NCBI RefSeq assembly: GCF_014490725.1
Contig: NZ_JACOQL010000003.1
Span: 1 to 64,000, forward strand
DNA from: Paracoccus amoyensis
GTDB lineage: Bacteria; Pseudomonadota; Alphaproteobacteria; Rhodobacterales; Rhodobacteraceae
Length of the DNA stretch: 64,000 nucleotides
Direction: 5' to 3'
The position numbers and the translations under genes are program-made. Within the stretch, counting starts at the first letter, position 1. Every line of letters begins with the position of its first letter. This document shows positions 1 through 10,878 of the stretch, piece after piece. The notes under the pieces were generated by a model, which worked only from the letters and a program-made list of their open reading frames with translations, had not been told where the DNA came from and searched no databases.

Positions 1-143
1 GAAAAGGTCGAGGCAATCGGCCTCAAGATTTGCAGACCCCAGGCGACTTCCGGCAACATAGGGCTATCGCTGGCTTGCTGCGCACTAACCGATAATGCCA
101 CAATTTGAAGCAATGCAATGGTAGCTAACAGGCACGATTTCAT
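1..143 (-). CDS. Secreted protein, N-terminal part only (runs off the left edge)
   Basis: An ATG at 141-143 on the minus strand opens a frame that stays open to the window edge, giving 47 residues. The start MKSCLLATIALLQIVALSVS is a signal peptide: one Lys, then a hydrophobic core, with a likely cut near AQQA. The mature part that follows is too short to place in a family. There is no good Shine-Dalgarno sequence directly upstream. A TATAAT on the minus strand (157-162) lies very close to the start, so the leader would be short. Export is fairly sure from the signal peptide; function is unknown. Confidence 0.6.
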   Translation of the reverse strand, partial: MKSCLLATIALLQIVALSVSAQQASDSPMLPEVAWGLQILRPIASTF

Positions 144-156
144 AACACAAACTCGC

Positions 157-204
157 ATTATAAACAGTGGCTTATGATAATCAGGTTACCATCGTAGAGT
201 AACC
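157..204 (-). promoter_or_regulatory. Candidate promoter with overlapping inverted repeat
   Basis: On the minus strand TATAAT sits at 162-157, upstream of the secreted-protein start. A perfect 6-bp inverted repeat GGTTAC (184-189) / GTAACC (199-204) with a 9-bp spacer lies where a -35 element would be. No good -35 hexamer is visible. It could be an operator for the left-edge gene. Seen by eye only. Confidence 0.3.
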
Positions 205-224
205 TTTACAATAAATATAAACCG

Positions 225-548
225 TTAATGATTTAAGTTCCATCTGCGCCTAGATGGCAATCCTAGTCCCGGCTTGCGGATATTCTGTGGATCGAAAATG
301 ATGAATGCGGAGAGGATCAGGGCGATCATTGGCCAGAAGGCCAAAAACATCATTTGCAACCAAGTTGGGATTAAGCGCATCTTGGATCCGGAAATCGCCC
401 CGTAATACATATCAGGCGTAACAGTCAGGAAAATCGAGGGCACTAACATGATCAGCATCAACATTGCTGCCCTTCTGGTCTCTCGAGCTGATTGGATGAA
501 CCACGATACCATGAGAGGGATGGCGGCCAATGCCGACTGCGCCAGCAA
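225..548 (-). CDS. Small hydrophobic protein, function unknown
   Basis: A 107-residue frame using a TTG start at 548, with AGGA five bases upstream; an ATG at 512 would give 95 residues. It shows two or three hydrophobic stretches (for example AMLMLIMLVPSIFLTV and MMFLAFWPMIALILSAFII) and a basic C-terminus. I do not recognise the family. The frame is also open upstream into the integrase stub, so the start is uncertain and the ORF may be a by-product of the rearrangement that truncated that stub. The local sequence is more AT-rich than the rest of the window. Confidence 0.4.
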   Translation of the reverse strand: MLAQSALAAIPLMVSWFIQSARETRRAAMLMLIMLVPSIFLTVTPDMYYGAISGSKMRLIPTWLQMMFLAFWPMIALILSAFIIFDPQNIRKPGLGLPSRRRWNLNH

Positions 549-565
549 AACGATCCTGAACTCAT

Positions 566-811
566 TCAGCCGCGCGATGCCTGCATGCGAACCCAGACCG
601 CGGTGTCGCGCGCCTGCCTGAGGCTGACTTTCGGAAAATCACTCAGATTGATCCAGACACGCCGACGCTGACCTTCGGTAACCGCGATCTGGACCTGGAA
701 GCCCTTCTTTCCCAACGGATAGAGCCTCAGATAGAGGTCATTGCCATCGCTGAGGCGTTCCTGGCTGAGGCCGAACTTGGCGGCTTCGACTTGTTTGACG
801 GTAAGGGTCAT
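566..811 (-). pseudogene. Truncated tyrosine-integrase arm-binding domain (DUF4102)
   Basis: 81 residues starting MTLTVKQVEAAKF. It carries the features of the DUF4102 arm-type DNA-binding domain of P4/Bro-type prophage and island integrases: LSDGNDLYLRLYPLGKKGF, then INLSDFPKVSLRQARD. A whole integrase is about 400 residues with a C-terminal R-H-R-Y catalytic domain; none of that follows, because the frame stops after MQASRG. A good RBS (GAAGGAGAAAAAG) precedes the ATG, so a small DNA-binding peptide could still be made. It is best read as the stub of a lost integrative element. No tRNA gene or att repeat was found beside it. Confidence 0.65.
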
Positions 812-839
812 CTTTTTCTCCTTCTGGATGCTACCCGAC

Positions 840-1059
840 TGAGAAAGGGTATCCAACCTCCTGCGCCTGAACGAACGTTGACGGACAGCCACTTGCCCCC
901 GGCGATGCCGCGCCAAGGCGAGCCGGTGCGTGCAATCCGGAAAATCCGGTCCAGAACCAGACAGTAGTTCAAAGATTTGCGCTTACTCGGCGGGTGGCTC
1001 GATAAGATGAAGCGTTCATGGAACGCCCAATCCTCGTCCGACATCAGGCCTCGCGACAA
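840..1059 (-). pseudogene. IS5-family transposase N-terminal remnant, frameshifted
   Basis: The reading begins LMSDEDWAFHERFILS, passes through LVLDRIFRIARTGSPWR and reaches GKWLSV. This follows the N-terminal helix-turn-helix part of IS5/IS427-type transposases (SDEEWAFFEP..., RLVLDGIFWIARTGAPWRDL, GKWSSVYRQFRRW). After GKWLSV the match moves to another frame (VRQRSFRRRRLDTLSQSG), so at least one frameshift is present. The DDE catalytic region is absent and no terminal inverted repeats were identified. It abuts the integrase stub on the same strand, so both look like leftovers of past insertions. Confidence 0.6.
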
Positions 1060-1143
1060 AACTGGTCTCCGTTGCAGATACCAGTGCTGATCACGTCAAT
1101 ACCACCCAGTGAACCGCTTTGTCGGCATGATCTGGATTTCAGG

Positions 1144-1575
1144 TTATACTATGATGCCTTTTCGAAGGATGAAATTGCCATACGGTCTTATCTCCGCCGT
1201 CCGTAGAACCGCAAAAGCCCTGCTGGCTCGCTCATAGAAGGCAAAGCGTTCGATCGCGGTGAAAGCTATTCCCGCAGAGGTCAGGATCGGCGCACATTCT
1301 CTCAATACGTCGGGCACTGCCTGCGGGTCATCTACAACCTGCATTGTTGTCACCGGCTCTGGCTGGAACGTGTCGATCGGCAGCAGAGACAGGACCGCAC
1401 GCAAAGCGCATGCTACGTCGCAATCCATCCGCAAAGCCTTGCCATGCACCGTCCGGCTGGCGACCGAGACCGATGGAAAATTCGCGTCCGAGATGACGAT
1501 TTCGTCTCCATGACCCATCTGCGCCAACACGCGCAGAAGATCGGGGCCAATCAGGGGATCTATTCCTTTCAGCAT
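1144..1575 (-). CDS. fucU: L-fucose mutarotase
   Basis: 143 residues of the RbsD/FucU family, a small cytoplasmic enzyme that interconverts alpha and beta anomers of L-fucose. The N-terminus MLKGIDPLIGPDLLRVLAQMGHGDEI holds the family signature, with the His of the MGHGD motif and the following SDANFPSVS. Length fits the family (about 140). The ATG is preceded by GAGGAG. It is the last gene of the nine-gene fucose operon, 9 bp after the fucose dehydrogenase gene. That enzyme acts on one anomer, which explains a mutarotase here. Confidence 0.88.
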   Translation of the reverse strand: MLKGIDPLIGPDLLRVLAQMGHGDEIVISDANFPSVSVASRTVHGKALRMDCDVACALRAVLSLLPIDTFQPEPVTTMQVVDDPQAVPDVLRECAPILTSAGIAFTAIERFAFYERASRAFAVLRTAEIRPYGNFILRKGIIV

Positions 1576-1584
1576 GGCTTCTCC

Positions 1585-3625
<2,041 letters not shown>

Positions 3626-3629
<4 letters not shown>

Positions 3630-4468
3630 GCGCGAACCACCTTCTGCTTCTGCTCGCCCAGACCCTCGATGCCAAGCCGCATCACCTCGCCCCCCTTCAG
3701 ATAGACGGGCGGCTTCTGGCCAAGCCCGACCCCAGGCGGCGTGCCGGTCGAGATGATATCGCCCGGCTGCAACGACAGGAATTGCGACAGATAGCTGATG
3801 ATCGTGGCAATGCCGAAGATCATCGTCGCGGTCGTGCCATCCTGATAGCGGTGCCCATCCACCTCCAGCCACATCCGCAGATTGGCGATGTCGCCCGCCT
3901 CATCAGGCGTCACCAGCCACGGTCCGACGGGACCGAACGTGTCGCACCCCTTGCCCTTGTCCCAGGTGCCGCCACGCTCGATCTGCCATTCGCGTTCCGA
4001 AACATCGTTGACGACGCAATAACCTGCGACATGCGACAGGGCGTCTGCTTCGTCGATATATTTGCCGCCCTTGCCGATGACCACGCCAAGTTCGACCTCC
4101 CAATCGGTTTTCGTTGAGTTGCGGGGGATCTCGACATCATCGCCCGGACCACAGATCGCGCTGGTCCATTTATTGAAGACGACTGGCTCTTTCGGGATCG
4201 CCGCACCGGTTTCGGCCGCATGGTCAGCATAATTGAGGCCGATGCAGATGAACTTGCCAACACCACCGACACAGGCCCCGATCCGCGGGCTGCCTTCGAC
4301 CAGCGGCAGCGCCGACAGGTCCAGCGTCGCCAGACGGGCAAGACCTTCATGGCTCAGCACGTCACCCGCAATATCATCGACATGGTCCGACAGATCGCGG
4401 ATCTGGCCGTCGCCGTCCAGTATGCCCGGTTTTTCCTGCCCCTTCGGGCCGTGACGCAGCAGTTTCAT
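3626..4468 (-). CDS. 2,4-diketo-3-deoxy-L-fuconate hydrolase (FAH family)
   Basis: 280 residues of the fumarylacetoacetate hydrolase fold. Motifs include CIGLNYADHAAE, KWTSAICGPGDDVEIP, the metal-binding acidic residues in DWEVELGVVIG, and STGTPPGVG. It should split 2,4-diketo-3-deoxy-L-fuconate into pyruvate and L-lactate, the last step of the route encoded here. The ATG is preceded by GATGAGGACAAG and lies 66 bp after the binding-protein stop, with a hairpin in the gap. FAH proteins have many substrates; the assignment rests on the complete fucose operon around it. Confidence 0.85.
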
Positions 4469-4494
4469 CTTGTCCTCATCTGGTTCGTCGGTCA

Positions 4495-4520
4495 GCCGGG
4501 AACGACATGCCGTCCCCGGC
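4495..4520 (-). other. Hairpin between the binding-protein and hydrolase genes
   Basis: GCCGGGAACG (4495-4504) and CGTCCCCGGC (4511-4520) form a 10-bp stem with one wobble pair and a 6-nt loop, just after the binding-protein stop. There is no T-run, so it is more likely an RNA-stability hairpin that raises binding-protein mRNA than a terminator. Confidence 0.45.
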
Positions 4521-4533
4521 AGGGATGGTGCGG

Positions 4534-5481
4534 TCAGTCGTAAAGGACCGCCGCGATTTCGGGATCGTCGATGTTCGACTGATCATACCAATAGAAGCCG
4601 GTATCGATCACTGGCTCGACCGTTTCGCCCTTGGCTGCGGCGACCGCGGCCCTGACGGTCTCATAACCGATGCCGACGGGGTTCTGGGTGATCGCACCTG
4701 CCATCAAACCCTCGCGGATGGCGTCGGTCTGGGCCTTGCCTGAATCGTAGCCGACGATGGTGATGCCCTGCGCCCCCAGTTCACGCACCCCGTTCACCAC
4801 GCCGATGGCAGACCCTTCGTTCGTGCCGAAGATACCCTTCATATCCGGGTGAGCGGCCAGCAGCGCTTTGGTGATTTCGGTCGATTTCAGGTGATCGCCG
4901 CCGCCATATTCGATCGCCACGATTTCGACCTTCGGGTGTGCTTCCTTCATGCGGTTGACGAAGCCTTCACTACGATCGACACCGGTGCGAGAGGTCTGGT
5001 CATGGGCGACTACGGCAACCTTGCCCTCATCCCCGATCAATTCGGCCATCTTGTCGGCAGCCAATGCGGCGGCGGCGACGTTGTCGGTCGCGGCGGTCGC
5101 AACCGGAATGTCGCTGTCCACGCCCGAATCGAAGGCGATGACCGGGATATTCGCCTCTTGCGCCTGACGCAAAAGCGGGATCGCAGCCTGACTGTCCAAC
5201 GCGGCAAAGCCAATGGCGGCGGGCTTGTTGGCAAGGGCCGCGGACAGCATGTCCATCTGCTTGTCGACCTGCGACTCGTTATCCGGCCCTTCGAAGGTGA
5301 CGGTCACGCCCAGCTCTTCACCCGCCTTGTCGGCCCCGGCCTTCACAGCCTGCCAGAACTGGTGTTGAAAACCTTTCGAAATCAGTGGCACAAGCATCTT
5401 GTCCTGGGCCATTGCGCCCGTGGCCGGGATCGCAAGCGACAGCGCGGCAACCGCGCCTAACAGGGTTCTTCTGGTGAACAT
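4534..5481 (-). CDS. Sugar ABC transporter substrate-binding protein (likely L-fucose)
   Basis: 315 residues, periplasmic. It has a signal peptide (MFTRRTLLGAVAALSLAIPATGAMAQ, cut after AMA) and a Peripla_BP_4 / RbsB-like fold: QHQFWQAVKAGADKAG at the start, IAFDSGVDSD in the first lobe, GTNEGSAIGVVNG and GYDSGKAQTDAI in the second. It lies directly downstream of its permease (36 bp). The substrate is inferred from the surrounding fucose catabolic genes. Confidence 0.88.
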   Translation of the reverse strand: MFTRRTLLGAVAALSLAIPATGAMAQDKMLVPLISKGFQHQFWQAVKAGADKAGEELGVTVTFEGPDNESQVDKQMDMLSAALANKPAAIGFAALDSQAAIPLLRQAQEANIPVIAFDSGVDSDIPVATAATDNVAAAALAADKMAELIGDEGKVAVVAHDQTSRTGVDRSEGFVNRMKEAHPKVEIVAIEYGGGDHLKSTEITKALLAAHPDMKGIFGTNEGSAIGVVNGVRELGAQGITIVGYDSGKAQTDAIREGLMAGAITQNPVGIGYETVRAAVAAAKGETVEPVIDTGFYWYDQSNIDDPEIAAVLYD

Positions 5482-5517
5482 GATTTCCTCCCTTGATGTT
5501 CACGTCTTCTTTTGGCG

Positions 5518-6495
5518 TCAGCCCACCTTGCCCCGACGCAGCTGGTCGGCGTAGACGGCGATCACGATGATCGCGCCTGTCACCACGGTCTGCCATTCCG
5601 GCGCGACCGACATGACCCGAAGTCCGTTCGTCAACACTGACATGATCAGCGCACCGATCAGCGTGCCAAGGACGGTGCCCCGCCCACCCGCAAGGCTGGT
5701 TCCGCCGATGACCACTGCTGCAATCGCCTCGAGTTCATAGCCCAGCCCAAGCGCCGGCTGGGCCGAGTTCAGGCGGCTGGCGATCAGCAGCCCAGCGATG
5801 CCGCAGATGCCGCCTGCCAGGGCATAGATCGCCATCTTCCACGCATCGGTGTTCACACCTGACAGCCGCACCGCCTCTTCGTTGGAGCCGAGCGCGAAGG
5901 TATAGCGGCCAAGCACCGTTCGACCCAGGATCCACGCCACCAGACCGGCGACGATGAACAGTATCAGCACCCCGTTCGGCACTGGAAAGGCCGGGACCAG
6001 CCTGCCGATCAGCGAGCCTTGGGCGATGGTGGTAAAACCCGGCGTGTCATTGAAATAGATGGGGCGGGTGCCGGTCACGATCAGCGACAGGCCTTTCAGC
6101 ATCAGCATCATCCCCAAGGTCGCAATGAAGGGCGGAATCTTCATCTTGGCGACGAAAGTGCCCGAGATCAGACCGCAAATCGCCCCGGTCGCAATCGCTG
6201 TCAGCACCCCCACGGGCAAGGGCATTCCAGCCCATGTCAGCACGACCCCGGTCATCACCGCGCAGAAGGTCATCAGCGTGCCGATCGACAGGTCTATCCC
6301 GCCGGTGATGATAATCAGCGTCACCCCGATCGCCAGCACTCCGTTGACCGAGGTGGCCTGCAGGATCGCCATGATGTTCGACACCTGAAAGAAGTTCGGA
6401 CTGGCAAGCGAGAAACCAACGATCAGCACGATCAGACTGGCGAAAGCCAGAAGCTTCTGCTGCGCGGCGCCCCGGCGGGCCTGTTTCAGGTCCAT
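5518..6495 (-). CDS. Sugar ABC transporter permease (RbsC family)
   Basis: 325-residue inner-membrane protein. The start [13 protein letters not shown] overlaps the end of the ATPase gene by 10 bp, so the genes are likely co-translated. Family features: [16 protein letters not shown] after the first helices, [31 protein letters not shown] (the loop that contacts the ATPase) and [24 protein letters not shown] near the end. About eight to ten membrane segments. It forms the channel with the RbsA-like ATPase and the binding protein. Confidence 0.9.
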   Translation of the reverse strand: MDLKQARRGAAQQKLLAFASLIVLIVGFSLASPNFFQVSNIMAILQATSVNGVLAIGVTLIIITGGIDLSIGTLMTFCAVMTGVVLTWAGMPLPVGVLTAIATGAICGLISGTFVAKMKIPPFIATLGMMLMLKGLSLIVTGTRPIYFNDTPGFTTIAQGSLIGRLVPAFPVPNGVLILFIVAGLVAWILGRTVLGRYTFALGSNEEAVRLSGVNTDAWKMAIYALAGGICGIAGLLIASRLNSAQPALGLGYELEAIAAVVIGGTSLAGGRGTVLGTLIGALIMSVLTNGLRVMSVAPEWQTVVTGAIIVIAVYADQLRRGKVG

Positions 6496-8018
6496 TTTAT
6501 TTCCCCTGCCGTTTGTGAGACGGCTATGTCCTCGCGCTGCGTCGCCAGCGCCATGATCTGTTCCTGACTTGCGCCGCCCGGCAAAATGCCGGTCAGCCGT
6601 CCCTCGCACATGACGGCGATGCGGTGCGACAGGCGCAGCACCTCGGGCAATTCGCTGGAGATGACGATGATCGCCTTGCCCTGCGCAGCGAGATCATTCA
6701 GCAGCCGATAGATCTCGGCCTTGGCACCCACATCGATGCCGCGCGTCGGTTCGTCAAAGATCAGGATATCGCAGTCACGCAGCAGCCATTTGGCGATGAC
6801 CACCTTTTGCTGGTTGCCGCCGGACAGAAGCCGCACTTCTTGTCGGTCATGGGGTGTGCGGATCGCCAATCGGCCGATATAGTCGCGGGCGATCACTGCC
6901 AGTTGCTTCTCGTCGATGCGGCCCAGCCTGTCGGCATAGCGTGGCAAACTTGCAAGCGCGATATTTGCGCGCACATCCATGCCAAGCGCCAGCCCGTAAT
7001 GCTTGCGATCCTCGGAAAGATAGCCGATTCCCAGCCGAACTGCGTCGGCGGGCGTGCAGATCTTCGCCGGCTTGCCGTGAACGATAATCTCGCCCTGATC
7101 CGGCGGCTCGGCACCAAAGATAGCGCGGGCAAGTTCCGTTCGCCCCGCCCCCATCAGGCCGGCAAAGCCCAGAATTTCACCCTTCTTCAGGCTGAATCCG
7201 ATCTTCTGCAGGTCGCGACCTCGGCCCAGGTTCCGGACCTCTAACGCCGTTTCCGCGATCGTCAGGTCTGGCACGGTAACCGCCTCGTCTGTCAGCTCGC
7301 GCCCCACCATCATCGTGATGATCTTCGAGATCGGCGTATCCGCCGCCTCGACGGTGCCGACATGCTCGCCATCGCGCATCACCGTCACCCGATCCGAAAT
7401 TTCGCGGATTTCGTCCATCTTGTGGCTGATATAGACGATCCCGACACCTTCCGCGCGCAACTTGCGGATGATCGTGAACAGTTCCGCAATCTCGCTGTCG
7501 TTCAGTGCCGCCGTCGGTTCATCCATGATCAGCACGCGCGATCGATATGACAGCGCCTTTGCGATCTCGACCATCTGCTGGCGGGCAATCGTCAGGCTGC
7601 CGACCGGCGCGCGTGGATCCATCGCCACGTTCATCCCGGCAAAGATCGCGGCGGCATCGGCATTCTGGCGGCGCTCGTCGATCCGACCAAAGGACAGGCG
7701 CGGCTCGCGCCCGATCCAGATGTTCTGCGCCACGGTCAGATCGCGCATCAGCGCCAGTTCCTGATGGATGATGCCGATGCCCAGATCTTGCGCCGCGCGG
7801 GGCGACGGCAGCGCGACCTCGGACCCGTCAACGAGGATGCGCCCGCCGTCAGGCTGATAGACGCCCGAGAGGCATTTCATCAGCGTCGATTTCCCGGCAC
7901 CGTTTTCGCCCATCAGGGCATGCACCTCGCCGGCGCGCAGGCTGAAATCCACCCCCTTCAACGCATGGACGCCCGGGAAGCGCTTATCGATCACCTCCAT
8001 CTGCACCAGTTCGATCAT
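6486..8018 (-). CDS. Sugar ABC transporter ATP-binding protein (RbsA family, two ATPase domains)
   Basis: 510 residues with two ABC domains, the usual form for CUT2 sugar importers. Domain 1 has Walker [10 protein letters not shown] near residue 38 and a Walker B in [13 protein letters not shown]. Domain 2 has the degenerate P-loop [10 protein letters not shown], signature LSGGNQQK and [14 protein letters not shown]. The start ATG overlaps the lactonase stop as ATGA. It powers uptake through the permease gene immediately downstream. Confidence 0.92.
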   Translation of the reverse strand: MIELVQMEVIDKRFPGVHALKGVDFSLRAGEVHALMGENGAGKSTLMKCLSGVYQPDGGRILVDGSEVALPSPRAAQDLGIGIIHQELALMRDLTVAQNIWIGREPRLSFGRIDERRQNADAAAIFAGMNVAMDPRAPVGSLTIARQQMVEIAKALSYRSRVLIMDEPTAALNDSEIAELFTIIRKLRAEGVGIVYISHKMDEIREISDRVTVMRDGEHVGTVEAADTPISKIITMMVGRELTDEAVTVPDLTIAETALEVRNLGRGRDLQKIGFSLKKGEILGFAGLMGAGRTELARAIFGAEPPDQGEIIVHGKPAKICTPADAVRLGIGYLSEDRKHYGLALGMDVRANIALASLPRYADRLGRIDEKQLAVIARDYIGRLAIRTPHDRQEVRLLSGGNQQKVVIAKWLLRDCDILIFDEPTRGIDVGAKAEIYRLLNDLAAQGKAIIVISSELPEVLRLSHRIAVMCEGRLTGILPGGASQEQIMALATQREDIAVSQTAGEIKWT

Positions 8019-8842
8019 GGCTTCACCCCATAGAACTGTGCGGCATTACCCCGCAAAATCGCGTCACGCTCGTCCTCGGTCAGCTCTTCCAACAGTTGCG
8101 TGGTCAGGTCGAGCCACTGCTCATAGGACGCGGCCAAGGTCAGCACTGGCCAGTCGCTGCCCCAGATCAGACGGTCCGCTCCGAACCATTCCAGCAGGCG
8201 ATCGATGATGGCGCGCAGGGCGGGCAGCGGATCGCGCAGTTCATCGGGCGAAAGTTCGGTCAGCAGGCCGGAAAATTTGCAATGCACATGCGGGATGGCG
8301 GCCAGTTCCTGCATGCCTTGATGCCAGTCCTGTCGCGCCCCCGGCTGCGGCTTTGCGGCATGGTCAATGATCAACGGCAGATCCTCATGGCGTTTTGCAA
8401 AGCGCGCAAGCATAGGAAGATGGCGCGCCGTCACCAGCGCATCGAAGCGTAGCCCGGAACGGATCAAGGCGTTCAGCGCATCGGCACGGGCGTGACACTC
8501 CAGCCAGTCGGTCTGCGGAATGTCCTGAAGCACCGGGCGCACACCCTTGAAGACCGGAAGTTCGGCACGCGCGTGGATCTGTTCGACGGCATTCGCCGCC
8601 GACAGATCGATCCAGCCAACAATGCCCACGATCTGGGAATCGACTGCTGCAAGCGAGAGCAGATAATCCGTCTCGGCGACAGTCGGGGCGGCCTGCACGA
8701 CGATCTTGCGGGCCTCGGACGGATAATCGGACAGGACAAAATCGCGACGGATCGGCTGCAGAGGGTAGCCGCCACGGTCAAGCCATGCGTAATCTCCTCG
8801 TCCCAGTTGCCAGAAGTGGCAATGTGCGTCGATCATTTGCAT
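8015..8842 (-). CDS. L-fucono-1,5-lactonase (amidohydrolase family)
   Basis: 275 residues of the amidohydrolase-2 / COG3618 family. The metal motif is MIDAHCHFW at the start, the middle has LIIDHAAKP, and IWGSDWPVL is near the end (catalytic Asp). It should open L-fucono-1,5-lactone to L-fuconate, between the dehydrogenase and fuconate dehydratase steps. The start at [11 protein letters not shown] is chosen because GGGGAGGGG lies just upstream and the family begins there; a longer in-frame start at 8899 would add 19 residues unlike the family. Confidence 0.85.
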   Translation of the reverse strand: MQMIDAHCHFWQLGRGDYAWLDRGGYPLQPIRRDFVLSDYPSEARKIVVQAAPTVAETDYLLSLAAVDSQIVGIVGWIDLSAANAVEQIHARAELPVFKGVRPVLQDIPQTDWLECHARADALNALIRSGLRFDALVTARHLPMLARFAKRHEDLPLIIDHAAKPQPGARQDWHQGMQELAAIPHVHCKFSGLLTELSPDELRDPLPALRAIIDRLLEWFGADRLIWGSDWPVLTLAASYEQWLDLTTQLLEELTEDERDAILRGNAAQFYGVKP

Positions 8843-8879
8843 CGCTGCCCCTCCCCGGACCGCGGCCGCCCCGTGGCGA

Positions 8880-9623
8880 TCAGATAGTGACGCCTCCATC
8901 GACCAGCAGAGCCTGCCCGGTCACCAAGCGACTTTCATCCGACAGCAGATAAATCACCATCGGCGTTATATCCTCGACCGTCGCCAACCGCCCCATCGGC
9001 TGGCGGGCGATGAACTCTTTTTCGGCCTGCACCGGATCGGCGGCGGTAGCGATTCTTCCGCGCAGACTGGGCGTATCCACCGTGCCGGGGCAAAGCGCGT
9101 TACAGCGGATGCCCTGACGAACGAAATCGGCGGCGATCCCTTTGGTCAGCCCAATCACCGCCGCCTTGGTCGTGCCGTAGGCCGTCCGGTTCGGGAAGCC
9201 TTTGATCGACGACGCCATCGACGCCATGTTCAGGATTGATGCGGTGCCTGTATCCGCCGCTCGCGTCAGCATACCCGGCAGACAGGCCCGCGTCAGACGC
9301 AGCATCGAGGTGACGTTCAGATCCATACTGAAGGCCCAGTCTTCGTCGCTGATGTCAAGAATAGTGCCGTGATGGACGAATCCCGCGCAATTAAAGAGGC
9401 CATCCAGCGGCCCGACGCTGTCAGCGAGGCGGGTGATTGCCTGGGGGTCGGTCACGTCCAGGGCCGCAATCTCGATTCCCTGCCCGGCCAGATCATCCAG
9501 CAACGCGATATCGCGATCCGTGGCGATGATCTTTCCGCCCTCGGCAGCGCAGGCCAGGGCACTGGCGCGCCCCATGCCCTGCCCGGCAGCGGTGATCAGA
9601 ATCCGCTTCCCCTTCAACCGCAT
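8880..9623 (-). CDS. 2-keto-3-deoxy-L-fuconate dehydrogenase (SDR family)
   Basis: 247 residues. Cofactor motif ITAAGQGMGRA at the start, then LFNCAGFVHHGTI, DLNVTSM, the catalytic Ser in NMASMASS, YGTTK for Tyr/Lys, and CPGTVDTPSL. These details (AAGQGxG, NCAGFVHxGxI, ICPGTVxxPSL) match the Xanthomonas KDF dehydrogenase and its BDH2/DHRS6 relatives more than other SDRs. It should oxidise 2-keto-3-deoxy-L-fuconate to the 2,4-diketo acid. It is the first gene of the operon; GGGAGGAG precedes the chosen ATG. A longer frame to 9776 crosses the promoter region and overlaps the IclR start. Confidence 0.85.
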   Translation of the reverse strand: MRLKGKRILITAAGQGMGRASALACAAEGGKIIATDRDIALLDDLAGQGIEIAALDVTDPQAITRLADSVGPLDGLFNCAGFVHHGTILDISDEDWAFSMDLNVTSMLRLTRACLPGMLTRAADTGTASILNMASMASSIKGFPNRTAYGTTKAAVIGLTKGIAADFVRQGIRCNALCPGTVDTPSLRGRIATAADPVQAEKEFIARQPMGRLATVEDITPMVIYLLSDESRLVTGQALLVDGGVTI

Positions 9624-9650
9624 CAGAGTCTCCTCCCATCTGTTGCGCTT

Positions 9651-9683
9651 GTTCTTATATAAACCATCTCTCCATATATGAAC
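9651..9683. promoter_or_regulatory. Candidate IclR operator between fucose operon and regulator
   Basis: GTTCTTATAT (9651-9660) and ATATATGAAC (9674-9683) form an inverted repeat with one mismatch and a 13-bp spacer. It is AT-rich in a GC-rich region and lies midway between the divergent starts at 9623 and 9754. The position suits an operator controlling both. Binding is inferred. Confidence 0.5.
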
Positions 9684-9753
9684 CTGTTGACGCAAGCAGT
9701 TTCTTGCGCTGCATTGCAGATCGGGCCAAAAGACCCCGAAATGGGAGGGCAAG

Positions 9754-10560
9754 ATGGCCGACACGGAACATCGCATGACTGCCGAAAACGTAACCTCGGC
9801 CGACCGCTACCGAGCCCCGGCCTTGGACAAGGGGCTTGATATCCTTGAAGTTCTTGCCAAACAGGCACGAGGTCTGACGCGGGCCGAGATCGTCAAGGAA
9901 CTGGGCTTAAGTCCCTCGCAGATCTATCGCATGCTGGAACGGCTGGTGGTGCGGGGGTATGTGACCCGGCTGGACGGGGGCGACCGTTATGCCCTGACGA
10001 TGAAACTATTCCTGCTTGCGACGGGGCACCCGCCGGTGCGAAGGCTGATCGCACAGGCGCAGCCATTGATGGACGATTTCTCGCGCGAGCTGCGGCAGTC
10101 CTGCCATCTGGTCGTGCCGGAACATGCTTGCGGCATTATCGTGGCGCAGGCGAGCCCCGTCGATCACTGGGAATTCCGTGCCCGTGTCGGGGCGCAGCTG
10201 GATCTTTTCTCAACTGGCTCGGGCATGACCCTTCTGGCATTCCAGCAGCCCGACCGAGTGGTCGATACGCTGGGCAATTGGGGCGTTGCCGACGCTTCCG
10301 AAAGGATCGCGCAACGTCAACCGGAACTGGCTCAGGTTCGGGATTTGGGCTATCGCGTCGGTCCTTCGGCGCAGGCTGTGGGCGTCACCGACCTCAGTGC
10401 GCCAATCTTCGGGCCGAACGGAGATGCCATAGCGGCACTGACCTGCGCCTATATAGAACATCCCGACGATACCCGTGCCGATCTGCGCGACGCGACACTG
10501 GCGCGGCTGCTTCGACTTGCACAGGAATTGTCGCTTCACCTGTCTTACGCGCAGAGATGA
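9754..10560 (+). CDS. IclR-family transcriptional regulator (fucose operon)
   Basis: 268 residues. An N-terminal winged helix (ALDKGLDILEVLAK, then LTRAEIVKELGLSPSQIYRMLERL, GDRYALT) is followed by the IclR effector domain (LRQSCHLVV, GSGMTLLAF, DLSAPIFGP). The ATG at 9754 has GGGAGGGCAAG upstream. It is transcribed away from the fucose catabolic operon with an inverted repeat between them, so it probably controls that operon with fucose or a pathway intermediate as effector. The target and effector are inferred from position only. Confidence 0.85.
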   Translation: MADTEHRMTAENVTSADRYRAPALDKGLDILEVLAKQARGLTRAEIVKELGLSPSQIYRMLERLVVRGYVTRLDGGDRYALTMKLFLLATGHPPVRRLIAQAQPLMDDFSRELRQSCHLVVPEHACGIIVAQASPVDHWEFRARVGAQLDLFSTGSGMTLLAFQQPDRVVDTLGNWGVADASERIAQRQPELAQVRDLGYRVGPSAQAVGVTDLSAPIFGPNGDAIAALTCAYIEHPDDTRADLRDATLARLLRLAQELSLHLSYAQR

Positions 10561-10878
10561 CCCGGCGGATTTCCACAGGATGTCCGACAACGGCCCCGAA
10601 CCGTCCAGATCCACAGTGCCTCTTGCATCGTCGACCCGCCTGGGAATGTGCCGGTCGAGATCGCCCTGAGTGATGAGAAGATCGGGGTGCGGAAATTGAC
10701 CTTCGCCTTATTGATAGGGTATGCATGCTCTGAATTGGACAGGTCACCATGCGTGGCCTGATGTTTTTTCAGCTTTCAATCGATACGCGGACCAGAATCG
10801 CGGTCTCGTTCGATCCCGCCTTTCGTTCGAGTCCACTCTGGAACACGAGAGTACGCAAATTGTGCAGAGGGTATAGCC
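10561..10878 (+). other. Intergenic region upstream of the quinol oxidase operon
   Basis: 318 bp with no convincing gene. A possible promoter for the oxidase genes is TTGACC (10696-10701) and TATGCA (10720-10725) with an 18-bp gap. Only a half-site resembling the FNR consensus (TTGAT at 10711) was noticed, so oxygen control by FnrP is not supported by a full box. AGAGGG lies just before the cioA start. Confidence 0.3.

Noticed and set aside
10696..10730. FNR/FnrP box for the quinol oxidase operon
   Set aside because: Only a half-site TTGAT is present; the second half does not match ATCAA.
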